From: JAIQFL01 sp035295745
GTDB taxonomy: Bacteria > Acidobacteriota > Terriglobia > Bryobacterales > Bryobacteraceae
NCBI GenBank assembly: GCA_035295745.1
Contig: DATGIL010000023.1
Location: 248,001-312,000, forward strand
Reading direction: 5' to 3'
Length of the DNA: 64,000 nucleotides
Each line of letters starts with the position of its first letter. The stretch's first letter is position 1. Below, in pieces: positions 54,603 through 62,963 of the stretch. The notes beneath the pieces are model-generated. The model ran no database searches and had not been told where the DNA came from. It worked only from the letters and a program-made list of their open reading frames with translations. The position numbers and the translations under genes are program-made.

Positions 54603-56615
54603 TCAGTTCCCTCCCGTTGCGGGGACGTCTTCCCCCCAGATGTACTTGCTGAACCAGTCGTAGTTATGTTCCATCACGGCGCGCTGCTGTTTGGGCTTGT
54701 TGATGGGATGGCCAAAGCCCTTGTACATGATCAGCTTCACGGGGACTCCGCGGTCTTTGAGCGCCTGGTAAAGCTCAAACGAATTGGGCGGCGGTACGCG
54801 CTTGTCCTGATCGCCATGCTGGATCAGGGTCGGCGTCTTGGCCTTATTCACGTACGTGATCGGCGACGTCTTCTTGTAGATCTCGGGATCGTCCCAGGGT
54901 GTTGCCTTCAGGTACTGCCGGGTGAACGGGTGAATGTCGGTATTCACGTAGTAAGTGGCCCAATCCGAGATACCGGCGCCGACCGACACGGCTTTGAAGC
55001 GGTCGCTGAAACAGGTGATGAAGGCCGAAATGTAGCCGCCCTGGCTCCAGCCCATGGCGCCGACCCGATCCTTATCGACGATGCCTTTTGCAATCAGCAT
55101 GTCGACTCCGGAGATCACATCCGCATAGTCGCCAACTCCCAGATTGCGCACGTTCAACGCTCGGAATTTCTCTCCGTATCCAGCCGATCCCCGATAGTTC
55201 GGCTTTAGAATCACCGCACCTTTCGCCGCGAAGCGTTCGATGGGGTAATAGCGGTCCGCCGAAACCACCGGGTTGTCGACGCCCGTGGGACCGCCGTGAA
55301 TCACTACCAACAATGGGTATTTCCGCGAAGGATCGAAATCGGCAGGCTTGATCAGGATGCCTTCGATCTCAGTTCCGTCGCCGGATTTCCAGCGCACCAC
55401 CTCGCGCGTAGCGAGTTGAAACTCCTTGTACTGGCTGGCCATGTCGGTGAGGTACTTAGGTGCAAAATCGTCTACGGCACTGACCAGCACCTCGGGGAAA
55501 TGATTGGGTGCAGCGCCCACGCCGGCGAGCATGCGATGGTCCTTGCTGAACGTGACGCCGATGAGGAAGAGCGGGTCTGGAGCGCTGAGACGCTTGATCT
55601 CGCTGGTGGCCGGATCGACGCGGAACAAGTGCGCGGCGGTCTTCTGCGAGGCGCCGAAGTAGATTCCGCCAGGTCCCCAGTCGATCAGATTGGGATCTTC
55701 GTCGAACGATTGGGTCACGATTCGCGGCGCGCCGGTTTCTGCCGAGGCTACGGCGATTCGCCGGTTGGCGTAAAAGAAGTTCGGCTGCCCGGCGTCGGTA
55801 ATGAAGGCGATCTGCTTACCGTCGGGCGACCATTTGGGCTGACTGTTGGGGCCGCCGTCCTCGAAGCGTTTGTGTACGTGCTTGTCGGCGATATCGACGA
55901 TGTAGATCTGCTCGGTGTCCTGCGACCCGAGGTCGGGATCGCGGCTGGCGCTGAAGGCGATGCGGCGGCCGTCGGGAGACCAGGAGAAGCCTCCCACACT
56001 GAACTGATCGCCTGTGGTCAGGGCTTCGGGCTTGGGCAGTTTCTTGAGGTCGGCTGGAAGCTCCGCGGGTACCTTCACCAGCCAGATGTGATTCATTTTG
56101 TAGTCGCCGCCGATGATGTCGAAGTCACCATATCGCTCCTTGCGGTCCTTGGCCGCCTTAGCGTCGGGCCCAGTGGAGGTGAAGGCGATCGAGGCGCCGT
56201 CGGGCGACCATGCGAGCGAGCCCACGCCGTTATCCTCGGTGGTGAGCTGCATCGCTTCACCGCCAGTGGGCGCGATGATGTAGATCTGCCGCTTCCCGTC
56301 GCGATCGGAAGCGAAGGCTAGATGGCGGGAGTCGGGCGCCCACACCGGGCCGCTACTCGATTTCTTTCCGCTGGTGAGTTGGTAACGCTCGCCAGTGGCG
56401 GATACGGCGATCCAGATTTGCTGGACGAAATCGTTCTCGTCCCAGTTGGTTTGCGTTACCGCATAGGCGACATATCTCCCATCGGGAGAGATTACCGCGC
56501 CGCCGACCGACTTCATGCTCAGCGACTGGTCAATCGTCGGCACAACCGGCGTAGCGGCGAAGACGCCGCAGCCGAACAGCAGAACCGCAAAGGATGTGCG
56601 CAGCATGCCGTTCAT
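54603..56615 (-). CDS. S9-family prolyl oligopeptidase (acylaminoacyl/dipeptidyl peptidase-like)
   Basis: The 670-residue protein has a signal peptide (LRTSFAVLLFGCGVFAATP). An N-terminal beta-propeller has WD-like blocks (SPDGRYVAYAV, WAPDSRHLAFASDRDGKRQI, WSPDGASIAF, WSPDGRRIAF). The C-terminal alpha/beta-hydrolase domain has the catalytic Ser in GWSQGG (near residue 521), Asp in LIQHGDQDKRVP (near 600) and His in YKGFGHPINKP (near 636). Such enzymes cut short peptides at the N-terminal or internal proline sites; the exact specificity is unknown. It is likely periplasmic. The start at 56615 or three codons later makes little difference. The gene is divergent from the dCMP deaminase gene. 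Confidence 0.92.
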   Translation of the reverse strand: MNGMLRTSFAVLLFGCGVFAATPVVPTIDQSLSMKSVGGAVISPDGRYVAYAVTQTNWDENDFVQQIWIAVSATGERYQLTSGKKSSSGPVWAPDSRHLAFASDRDGKRQIYIIAPTGGEAMQLTTEDNGVGSLAWSPDGASIAFTSTGPDAKAAKDRKERYGDFDIIGGDYKMNHIWLVKVPAELPADLKKLPKPEALTTGDQFSVGGFSWSPDGRRIAFSASRDPDLGSQDTEQIYIVDIADKHVHKRFEDGGPNSQPKWSPDGKQIAFITDAGQPNFFYANRRIAVASAETGAPRIVTQSFDEDPNLIDWGPGGIYFGASQKTAAHLFRVDPATSEIKRLSAPDPLFLIGVTFSKDHRMLAGVGAAPNHFPEVLVSAVDDFAPKYLTDMASQYKEFQLATREVVRWKSGDGTEIEGILIKPADFDPSRKYPLLVVIHGGPTGVDNPVVSADRYYPIERFAAKGAVILKPNYRGSAGYGEKFRALNVRNLGVGDYADVISGVDMLIAKGIVDKDRVGAMGWSQGGYISAFITCFSDRFKAVSVGAGISDWATYYVNTDIHPFTRQYLKATPWDDPEIYKKTSPITYVNKAKTPTLIQHGDQDKRVPPPNSFELYQALKDRGVPVKLIMYKGFGHPINKPKQQRAVMEHNYDWFSKYIWGEDVPATGGN

Positions 56616-56647
56616 TATAGAATGCGAGTGCGGTTGCCGCGCCGGTT

Positions 56648-57109
56648 ATGGAAAGCACACGAAAGATCCCCGATTGGGACCAATATTATCTCGATATCTG
56701 CAAAGTGGTGGCGGCTCGCAGTAAGGACCCCAACACACAGATCGGCTGCGTGGTGGTGGGGCCGAATCACGAAATCCGCACCACGGGCTACAACTCGTTT
56801 CCCCGCGGCATCCGGGACGATGTTCCGGTTCGGCTGGTGAGGCCTACCAAGTACTTGTGGATCGAACATGCCGAGCGGAATGCCATCTGCAACGCTGCTC
56901 GTGCCGGCACGGCCACGGAAGGGTGCACCATCTTCGTCGAAATCATGCCCTGCATGGACTGTGCCCGCGCCATCGTGCAGGCCGGGATTACTGAAGTGGT
57001 TGTGTCTCAGGAGCGCATGTCGCAGTACTCGAGCGAATACTACAACGAGCATTTCGGGATGGTGGAGGTGCTGTTCGGGGAGGCCCGGGTGCGGGTGCGG
57101 CGAGTCTGA
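56648..57109 (+). CDS. dCMP deaminase family protein (ComEB-like)
   Basis: The 153-residue protein has the zinc deaminase signature IEHAERNAI (His74, Glu76) with PCMDCA (Cys102, Cys105), plus DWDQYYLDICKVVAARSKDP and QIGCVVVGPNHEIRTTGYNS. It should deaminate dCMP to dUMP as part of thymidylate supply, or a related nucleotide. The ATG is well placed 32 bases from the divergent S9 peptidase start. The stop leads into the family B tandem array. Confidence 0.9.
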   Translation: MESTRKIPDWDQYYLDICKVVAARSKDPNTQIGCVVVGPNHEIRTTGYNSFPRGIRDDVPVRLVRPTKYLWIEHAERNAICNAARAGTATEGCTIFVEIMPCMDCARAIVQAGITEVVVSQERMSQYSSEYYNEHFGMVEVLFGEARVRVRRV

Positions 57110-57660
57110 ACGGGCACCGCTTGCTCACGCGCGCGGCTCGCAAGAGGTCCGGACCAGAGGGGAGACGCTCCCTCACGCGCGGCACGCAAGACGCTGACGA
57201 GCCGCGCGCATCAGCAAGCGATCGGTAATCAGAGGGGGAGACGCTCCCTCACGGCGCGGCACGCAAGACAGTGACGAGCCGCGCGCGTCAGCAAGCGATC
57301 GGTAATCAGAGGGGGGAGACGCTCCCTCACGGTCGCGGCACGCAAGGTAGTGACGAGCCGCGCGCGTCAGCAAGCGATCGGTAATCAGAAGGGGGAGACG
57401 CTCCCTCACGGCGCGGCAGGCAAGGCAGCGACGAGCGCGTCAGCAAGCGATCGGTAACCAGAGAGGGGAGACGCTCCCTCACGGTCGCGGCACGCAAGGT
57501 AGTGACGAGCCGCGCGCGTCAGCAAGCGATCGGTAATCAGAGGGGGAGACGCTCCCTCACGGTCGCGGCACGCAAGACGCTGACGAGCCGCGCGCGTCAG
57601 CAAGTGATCGGTAATCAGAGGGGGGAGACGCTCCCTCCACGGTCGCGGCACGCAAGCGCC
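57110..57660. repeat. Family B tandem array (about six units of ~78 bp)
   Basis: GAGACGCTCCCTC recurs at about 57162, 57238, 57316, 57395, 57468, 57546 and 57625, spacings 73-79. Each unit also has CGCGGCACGCAAG, GACGAGCCGCGCGCGTCAGC, AAGCGATCGGTAATCAGAGG. GGGAG ACG CTCCC forms a small hairpin in each. Units lack unique spacers. The surrounding reading frames are artefacts of the repeat. Confidence 0.85.
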
Positions 57661-57724
57661 CGTATCGCCCGAACGAATTTGGGTAAGCTTACGCGTGAGG
57701 GAGTGTTTTGATACGATGCTCGCC

Positions 57725-57937
57725 CTAGCTGTGGTCGCTTTCCTTCAGGCTATGGTGTTCGGTTTCCTCATCCTTGTGCGGCCGGCGCTTATAGAAGCGT
57801 CTCTGGCACTGGCGGCAGCGCATGGGGGAGCGGCCGAACAGACCAATCACTGTGTCCCAGAAGCCTCGGGACATGGAGACGCGAACGTCTCGTGTGCCAC
57901 AACTCGGGCATCGAACTATCTCAGTTTCGTTGCTCAC
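57725..57937 (-). CDS. Small zinc-ribbon protein
   Basis: The 70-residue protein has a four-cysteine zinc ribbon: CPSCG at 10-14 and CRQC at 41-44, with a hydrophobic/aromatic bridge GFWDTVIGLFGRSP. The C-terminus is Lys/Glu/His-rich. The start is GTG at 57937. A TATATA box ends 9 bases before it, so the message may be nearly leaderless. The role is unknown; such ribbons often bind RNA, DNA or proteins. It is shadowed by a longer frame on the plus strand that lacks such motifs. Confidence 0.75.
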   Translation of the reverse strand: MSNETEIVRCPSCGTRDVRVSMSRGFWDTVIGLFGRSPMRCRQCQRRFYKRRPHKDEETEHHSLKESDHS

Positions 57938-57946
57938 GGCCGTGCG

Positions 57947-57977
57947 TATATAAGCGAGAGTAGCAGAGTTTTAACAA
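57947..57977 (-). promoter_or_regulatory. Possible promoter of the zinc-ribbon gene
   Basis: On the minus strand TTGTTA is followed after 19 bases by TATATA, which lies 9 bases before the GTG start. The spacer is slightly longer than usual; pairing TTGTTA with the overlapping CTTATA gives 17. Transcription would start within a few bases of the start codon. Confidence 0.4.
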
Positions 57978-58077
57978 GTTGCGCTGTTATCGGACGACTA
58001 ACCAAACGATTAACCTGCTTATGCTGTTAACTGTAAGCAGTTGGCCTTCCAAATCCGTATTTTAGGCAAGAACACTC

Positions 58078-58150
58078 CCGTTACGGTCGTGGCTCGTGGT
58101 TTCAGAGTCAGCCGACGTATCGCCAGATCGCTCGCTAACGCGCGCGGCAC
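58078..58150 (-). repeat. Dispersed repeat, family B (inverted extended copy)
   Basis: Read on the minus strand it gives GTGCCGCGCGCGTTAGCGAG, then GATCTGGCGATACGTCGGCTG, cut here as GATACGTCGGCTG, and CTCTGAAACCACGAGCCACG. It matches the copy at about 2526-2595 over roughly 57 bases in the opposite orientation. It lies 6 bases after the fabD stop. Confidence 0.6.
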
Positions 58151-58156
58151 GCCCCA

Positions 58157-59083
58157 CTAGGATCGCGCCTTTTCCAGATCCCCAGGTTCGCCGAACTTAG
58201 TCCCGGACAGGGAGGGGTCGATTGTGCGCAAGAGCCCGGTTAGCACGCTGCCCGCCCCCACCTCTACGAACTTAGTAACGCCTTGCTTCGCCAGATACTG
58301 GATGGATTCAGTCCAGCGGACGGGGTTCGGCACCTGTTCGTATAACCCCTTTCTCGCCTCGGCGCCTGTTTGGATGGCTTGGGCCTGCCAATTATTCACC
58401 AGCGGGCAGGTCAGGTCGGCAAAGGCGGTGGCATCCAGATCGGCGCTCAAGCGCTGCTGCGCGGGAACCATCAGGCTGCAGTGAAATGGCGCGCTCACGG
58501 GAAGCAGAATGCCGCGTTTGGCGCCCGCGGCCTTGGCCAGATCGACGGCCCGCTTGACAGCTCCGGTGTGCCCGGCGATCACCACCTGGTCGGGAGAATT
58601 GAGGTTCGCGGCGCTGACGACCTCGCCCTGCGCGGCCTGTTCGAGCAAGGCCTCCAGCTTGCCGTCGGGAAGTTTCAGCAGCGCGGCCATGGCGCCCACT
58701 CCCGCGGGCACGGCCTCCTGCATGTAGCGTCCGCGCTGCCGCACCAGGCGTACGGCGTCGGAGAATCGCAAACTGCCAGCTGCCACCAGCGCCGAGTACT
58801 CGCCCAGGCTGTGGCCGGCCACGTAGTCGGGCTGAAGCCCTTGCTCCTTCAAGACCGCGAAGGCAGCCGCGGAAACGGTGAGGAGCGCGGGTTGAGTGTT
58901 CTCGGTGAGCTTCAACTGGTCGTCGGGACCTTCGAAGCAAACGCGCGAAATCGAAAACTGTAAGGCATCGTCGGCCTCTTCAAAAACTCGCTTCGCAGCG
59001 GCGTAGGCGTCAAAGAGCGCCTTGCCCATGCCAGCAGATTGCGATCCCTGGCCGGGGAAGAGAAAAGCAGTTTTGGGTGTCAA
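58157..59083 (-). CDS. fabD: Malonyl-CoA:ACP transacylase
   Basis: The 308-residue protein has LFPGQGSQSAGMG at the N-terminus, the catalytic Ser92 in GHSLGEYSAL, Arg117 in RQRGRYMQ and His201 in SAPFHCSLM, the set needed to load malonate onto acyl carrier protein. Length is normal. It supplies malonyl-ACP for fatty acid (and perhaps polyketide) synthesis. The start is TTG at 59083, matching the family N-terminus. No other fab gene lies beside it here. A family B repeat follows the stop. Confidence 0.95.
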   Translation of the reverse strand: MTPKTAFLFPGQGSQSAGMGKALFDAYAAAKRVFEEADDALQFSISRVCFEGPDDQLKLTENTQPALLTVSAAAFAVLKEQGLQPDYVAGHSLGEYSALVAAGSLRFSDAVRLVRQRGRYMQEAVPAGVGAMAALLKLPDGKLEALLEQAAQGEVVSAANLNSPDQVVIAGHTGAVKRAVDLAKAAGAKRGILLPVSAPFHCSLMVPAQQRLSADLDATAFADLTCPLVNNWQAQAIQTGAEARKGLYEQVPNPVRWTESIQYLAKQGVTKFVEVGAGSVLTGLLRTIDPSLSGTKFGEPGDLEKARS

Positions 59084-59138
59084 AGAGGATTATAACGAGG
59101 CGCGCACTGCTTGCCAAAATGGCGCGCGCCTCGGTGAC

Positions 59139-59969
59139 TTATGTGTTCTTCAGCTTCTTCAGTGTGGCTTCGATCCGCTGCGTCAGCGCCTTCGTCTCCT
59201 TGGTGGGAGGAAGTTCATGCAGCGCATCGAGAGCCTCCTGGCACATAATCTTGGCTCGCTCGGGTAGATCGAGCTTCCGGAAGTCGTACAGCTCCGACCG
59301 ATCGACGAGCGACTTAGCCATGGCGAACAAGAAGACATCTCGGGGCACGCGGACGTCGCCCGCCTTGAATTTCTCCAGAGTCTTGGCAGCGTCATCCGGG
59401 TTTCCTGCCGCGAGGCTCAGGGTCAGCACCACGCCGCGCTGCAGCATATCCGTCTGCATGGCGTCGCGTTCGGAGTCCTGGAGCAGCATGCCTGCTGCAA
59501 GTTTGCGCAGGGAAGCCGGCTGGCTTACAGAGCCGGCGGGATAGGCGAAAGACAGTTGCACCTCGGGGGCCTTATCCTTGGCTAAGAACTTGGCGAAACC
59601 TTCGGTAAGCTCCATATTGGAGGCATTGGCCAGACTTCGGATCGTGCTGGCCTGCTTGCGAAACGGCATGGGATTCTCGCGGTTCATCTTGGCTCCGGCT
59701 TCGTAGTTGTCCGCCAGCTCCGAGTAGCCTTGCGCCAACCCGGCGGAGATAACCAGTTGCCAGGACCGGGCACGGGCGGCATACTCGCTGTCGATATTGA
59801 CCAGTTCAGCGAGACCGCGGCTGGTTGCCGGAAAATCGCCGTTCCGGTATGCCTCCTGGGCGCTGGACCAATAGAAGGCAGGCGTTCCCGGTCTGGGGGC
59901 TTGCGGTCCCGAGGAGCAGGACGCGAGGGAAAGAGCCAGGATACTCAGCAGGATCGATACGGTTCGCAT
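59139..59969 (-). CDS. Lipoprotein, helical repeat type, unknown function
   Basis: The 276-residue protein has a lipoprotein signal (MRTVSILLSILALSLASCSS) with the lipobox LASC. The mature part is helical with TPR-like pairs (FYWSSAQEAYRNGDFPATSR, ARARSWQLVISAGLAQGYSE, AMQTDMLQRGVVLTLSLAAG). It may be an outer membrane assembly or scaffolding lipoprotein; no specific function is evident. GGAGG lies 7 bases before the ATG at 59969, which fixes the start, although the frame is open to 60083. It lies 55 bases upstream of fabD in the same direction. Confidence 0.8.
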   Translation of the reverse strand: MRTVSILLSILALSLASCSSGPQAPRPGTPAFYWSSAQEAYRNGDFPATSRGLAELVNIDSEYAARARSWQLVISAGLAQGYSELADNYEAGAKMNRENPMPFRKQASTIRSLANASNMELTEGFAKFLAKDKAPEVQLSFAYPAGSVSQPASLRKLAAGMLLQDSERDAMQTDMLQRGVVLTLSLAAGNPDDAAKTLEKFKAGDVRVPRDVFLFAMAKSLVDRSELYDFRKLDLPERAKIMCQEALDALHELPPTKETKALTQRIEATLKKLKNT

Positions 59970-60178
59970 GGATAACCTCCACGGAGCCGCGATCTCGAGT
60001 TTTGCCGGAAGTCCACGAAACCGGCGGGGAGTGGCTCCAACTGTAGAATAAGACCCTAATAGCTGAATTGCAAGTGGGAGCAATCCAAGTCACCACTCGT
60101 TTTGGCAGACATGGGACGCGCGGAGAGCATCGAGGGTTTTCACGTCGCAACCCGGGAGTATTTGTGCCACGCCAGCGC

Positions 60179-60820
60179 TTATTCGAACTTTTTGCGGAAC
60201 TCCTCGAACTCTCGCTTCAATTGCGCGACTTCCAGTTCGAGCGCGGCGATGCGGTCGCGATCCGCGCTGCCCCTTCCAGAAACGGGCCCTTCGGCATTGA
60301 CGGGGAGGGTTTCTTCTTCGGCGAACTGCACGTCGCCGGCGAGCAGTTGGGCGTATCGCGGTTCTTTGAATCCGGTCTGCCGCGGCAGTTGTTTGACGAA
60401 TTCCATTTCGCCCAGCCGGTGCAGAGTGCTCTCCACCGCCTCCAGGTCGTCGAAGGTGTACAGGCGCTCGCTGCGGCCGCGCAGTTCGCCCACCGTCTGC
60501 GGCCCCCGCACCATCAACACGCACATCAGGGCGGCCTCGCGCCGTCCCAGATTGAACTTCTCGGTGAAGCTCTGGGAGTATTTCGGCACGCGGCTGTCGC
60601 GCCCGGTGATGCGCTGAACCAGACCCTTATCGCGCAGCGAGAGCAGTGAATCTTCGACGGCAGGTTCGTCGTAGGACACGACAGGATCGCGGTTCGACTT
60701 CTGATTGCAGGCGTTCACCAAGGCGTTGAGTGAGAGCGGGTAGTAATCGGGGGTAGTGACCTCTTTCTCCAGGAGGGAGCCTAAAACCCGCACCTCCACC
60801 GCGTCTAATTGCCAGTCCAT
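60179..60820 (-). CDS. YceH/DUF480 family protein
   Basis: The 213-residue protein matches the YceH (DUF480) family. It has VRVLGSLLEKEVTTPDYYPL, SLNALVNACNQKSNRDPVVS, EDSLLSLRDKGLVQRITGRD and LMVRGPQTVGELRGRSERLY. It contains two winged-helix domains and ends in a coiled-coil-like Glu/Arg-rich tail. The biochemical role is unknown. ATG at 60820 or GTG at 60826 is the start; both are within 40 bases of the divergent squalene-hopene cyclase start. About 200 bases separate its end from the lipoprotein gene. Confidence 0.92.
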   Translation of the reverse strand: MDWQLDAVEVRVLGSLLEKEVTTPDYYPLSLNALVNACNQKSNRDPVVSYDEPAVEDSLLSLRDKGLVQRITGRDSRVPKYSQSFTEKFNLGRREAALMCVLMVRGPQTVGELRGRSERLYTFDDLEAVESTLHRLGEMEFVKQLPRQTGFKEPRYAQLLAGDVQFAEEETLPVNAEGPVSGRGSADRDRIAALELEVAQLKREFEEFRKKFE

Positions 60821-60857
60821 CTTCACAGTTTACGTTGTTACCATAGAGGTTCGGTCC

Positions 60858-62807
60858 ATGTCTTACGAATGGTTGGAACCCGCTCGGTCCCGTCCGCGGC
60901 GTTTGTCCGCGGAGACGGCCAATACCGCCCGGGAGCAAATCGCGTCAGCGATCGCTCGCTCCGCCGAGGTCTTATTTGCGCAGCAGTCGTCCGATGGGTT
61001 CTGGTGTGGCGAACTCACGGCGGACTCGACTCTCGAATCCGATTACATCCTCCTGCAGTTGTGGCTGCACCAGCCTGATGGCGAAGTCTGGAGTCCACCC
61101 ACCCGAGCCCGCATCGACCGCGCGGCCTGTTGCATTCTGTCCAGGCAATTGCCCGACGGAGGCTTCAATACCTTTCACGGCGGACCCGCGGACGTAAGTG
61201 CCACGGTGAAAGCCTACTGTGCTTTGCGACTGGCGGGCATGTCTCCCGACGCTGATCCCTTGCGGCGTGCGCGTGAACGCATTCTGGCGCTGGGAGGACT
61301 CCAAGCCGCGAACAGCTACGTGAAGATCAACCTGAGCCTGTTCGGACTGTATCCAAGGCAGCACGTGCCGTCGGTGCCGCCGGAGATCACGATGCTGCCC
61401 GGCAACGTCCTGTACGAGATGTCCTCGTGGACGCGCTCGATTCTGGTGCCGCTCTCGATCGTGCAGGCGCGGGGTTCTAATCGTCGCGCTCCGACGGGGT
61501 TCACGCTGGACGAGTTGCTGCTTCCCAACGTCAGTCTCGCTCTGCCCAAGCGCAAGGGCCTCTCGATCCTCTTCCATCATCTCGATCGCGTCTTCAAAGT
61601 CTGGGAGAAGCGAGGGTCGGAACGGATTCGCGCATCCGCGATCCGCGAGGCGGAGCACTGGATTCTCGACCGCACCCGCCACACCGAAGGCCTCGGCGCG
61701 ATCTATCCGGCGATGATGTACTTCATCATGGCGCTGGACGCATTAGGGTATCCCGAGGATCATCCCGATTTGGTGGAAGCTATTCGCCATTTCGAATCAC
61801 TCATGATCGAGACGCCCGACCGGTTTCTCTTCCAGCCGTGTGTCTCGCCGATTTGGGATACCGCGATCTGCGCCTTTGCCTTGGGCGAAGCTGGTAAGTA
61901 TGATGACGCTCGCATGACGCGCGCGGCGGACTGGCTGATCAGCAAGGAGGTCCGGCGGAAGGGCGACTGGTCGATCAAGCGGCCGGATACGGAGCCATCG
62001 GGCTGGGCGTTCGAATTTGCCAACGAGTTCTACCCCGATATCGACGACACGGCGATGGTGCTGCTGGCACTGCTGCATGCCAAGGGATCCAATGCGAAGG
62101 CGCAGGTGGCGGCAGAGCGGAGGGCCGTGAATTGGCTGCTCGCCATGCAATCGGAAGACGGCGGCTGGGCGGCTTTCGACGTAGACAACAACTGGGCGGT
62201 GCTGAACAAAGTACCGTTTGCGGATCACAACGCGATGCTCGATCCCACTTGTCCCGACATCACCGGGCGCGTGCTGGAGTCGCTCTGCCGGCGCGGGTTG
62301 GCGGAGCATGAGGCGGTCCGCCGCGGTGTGGCTTACCTTCTGCAAGCGCAGGAGAAGGACGGCAGCTGGTACGGACGCTGGGGCGTGAACTACATCTACG
62401 GCTCCTTCCTGGCGATGCGGGGGCTCGCGGCCAGCGGCCATTCGGAAGCGCAGGATGCGATTGTCCGCGGTGCTGCCTGGTTACGCACAATTCAGAATCC
62501 CGATGGCGGGTGGGGGGAATCGTGTTTGAGCTACGATCGCGACCGCTTCGTTCCCGCGCCGAGTTGCCCGTCACAGACTGCTTGGGCGGTGCTGGGCTTG
62601 TTGGCGGCAGGCGATCACGATTCAGCGGCTCTGCGCAAGGGCGTCCAGTTTTTGTTGGACAGGCAGCGTGCGGATGGAACGTGGCCGGAAGAAGCATCGA
62701 CGGGCACGGGGTTCCCGAATGTCTTCTATCTGACTTACGGGATGTATCGCGATTATTTCCCGCTGATGGCATTGGCGTGCCATGAGAATGGCTCCCCGGG
62801 CTGGTGA
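60858..62807 (+). CDS. shc: Squalene-hopene cyclase
   Basis: The 649-residue enzyme cyclises squalene to hopene/hopanol at the inner membrane, giving hopanoids. The catalytic acid motif is D394-I-D-D in FYPDIDDTAMVLLAL. QW-type repeats are plain (QSSDGFWCGEL, RQLPDGGFNTFHGG, QSEDGGWAAFDVDNNWAV, QEKDGSWYGRWGVNYIYG, QNPDGGWGESC and the late QRADGTWPEE). The late TGTGFPNVFYLTYGMYRDYF is typical. ATG at 60858 was chosen, with GAGG upstream; the frame extends further back only across the divergent promoter. No other hopanoid genes (hpn) are adjacent. Confidence 0.95.
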   Translation: MSYEWLEPARSRPRRLSAETANTAREQIASAIARSAEVLFAQQSSDGFWCGELTADSTLESDYILLQLWLHQPDGEVWSPPTRARIDRAACCILSRQLPDGGFNTFHGGPADVSATVKAYCALRLAGMSPDADPLRRARERILALGGLQAANSYVKINLSLFGLYPRQHVPSVPPEITMLPGNVLYEMSSWTRSILVPLSIVQARGSNRRAPTGFTLDELLLPNVSLALPKRKGLSILFHHLDRVFKVWEKRGSERIRASAIREAEHWILDRTRHTEGLGAIYPAMMYFIMALDALGYPEDHPDLVEAIRHFESLMIETPDRFLFQPCVSPIWDTAICAFALGEAGKYDDARMTRAADWLISKEVRRKGDWSIKRPDTEPSGWAFEFANEFYPDIDDTAMVLLALLHAKGSNAKAQVAAERRAVNWLLAMQSEDGGWAAFDVDNNWAVLNKVPFADHNAMLDPTCPDITGRVLESLCRRGLAEHEAVRRGVAYLLQAQEKDGSWYGRWGVNYIYGSFLAMRGLAASGHSEAQDAIVRGAAWLRTIQNPDGGWGESCLSYDRDRFVPAPSCPSQTAWAVLGLLAAGDHDSAALRKGVQFLLDRQRADGTWPEEASTGTGFPNVFYLTYGMYRDYFPLMALACHENGSPGW

Positions 62808-62888
62808 TTGAAAAGTCTCGACAATTTCAGAACCGATTTGCAAGCTGAAGTGTCGATATGAAGCGTCCGAAAATCCTTGTGCGGCGGA

Positions 62889-62953
62889 TTTGGTGGACCA
62901 CCGAAAAGTCTCGACACGAGTGTCGAGACGGCAGACAGGAGTGTCTGCGCCAC
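62889..62953 (-). repeat. Family A two-hairpin repeat (copy A7), terminator-like
   Basis: On the minus strand GTGGCGC begins ten bases after the CpaF-like stop at 62964. Hairpin 1 is GCAGACACTCCTGTCTGC and hairpin 2 is GTCTCGACACTCGTGTCGAG with matching C, then ACTTTTC. Both stems differ from the other copies by paired changes that keep the base pairing. Confidence 0.75.
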
Positions 62954-62963
62954 GGCGCGAGGC

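Noticed and set aside
57110..57660. CRISPR array
   Set aside because: The ~78-bp units abut each other without unique spacers, and no cas gene is present.
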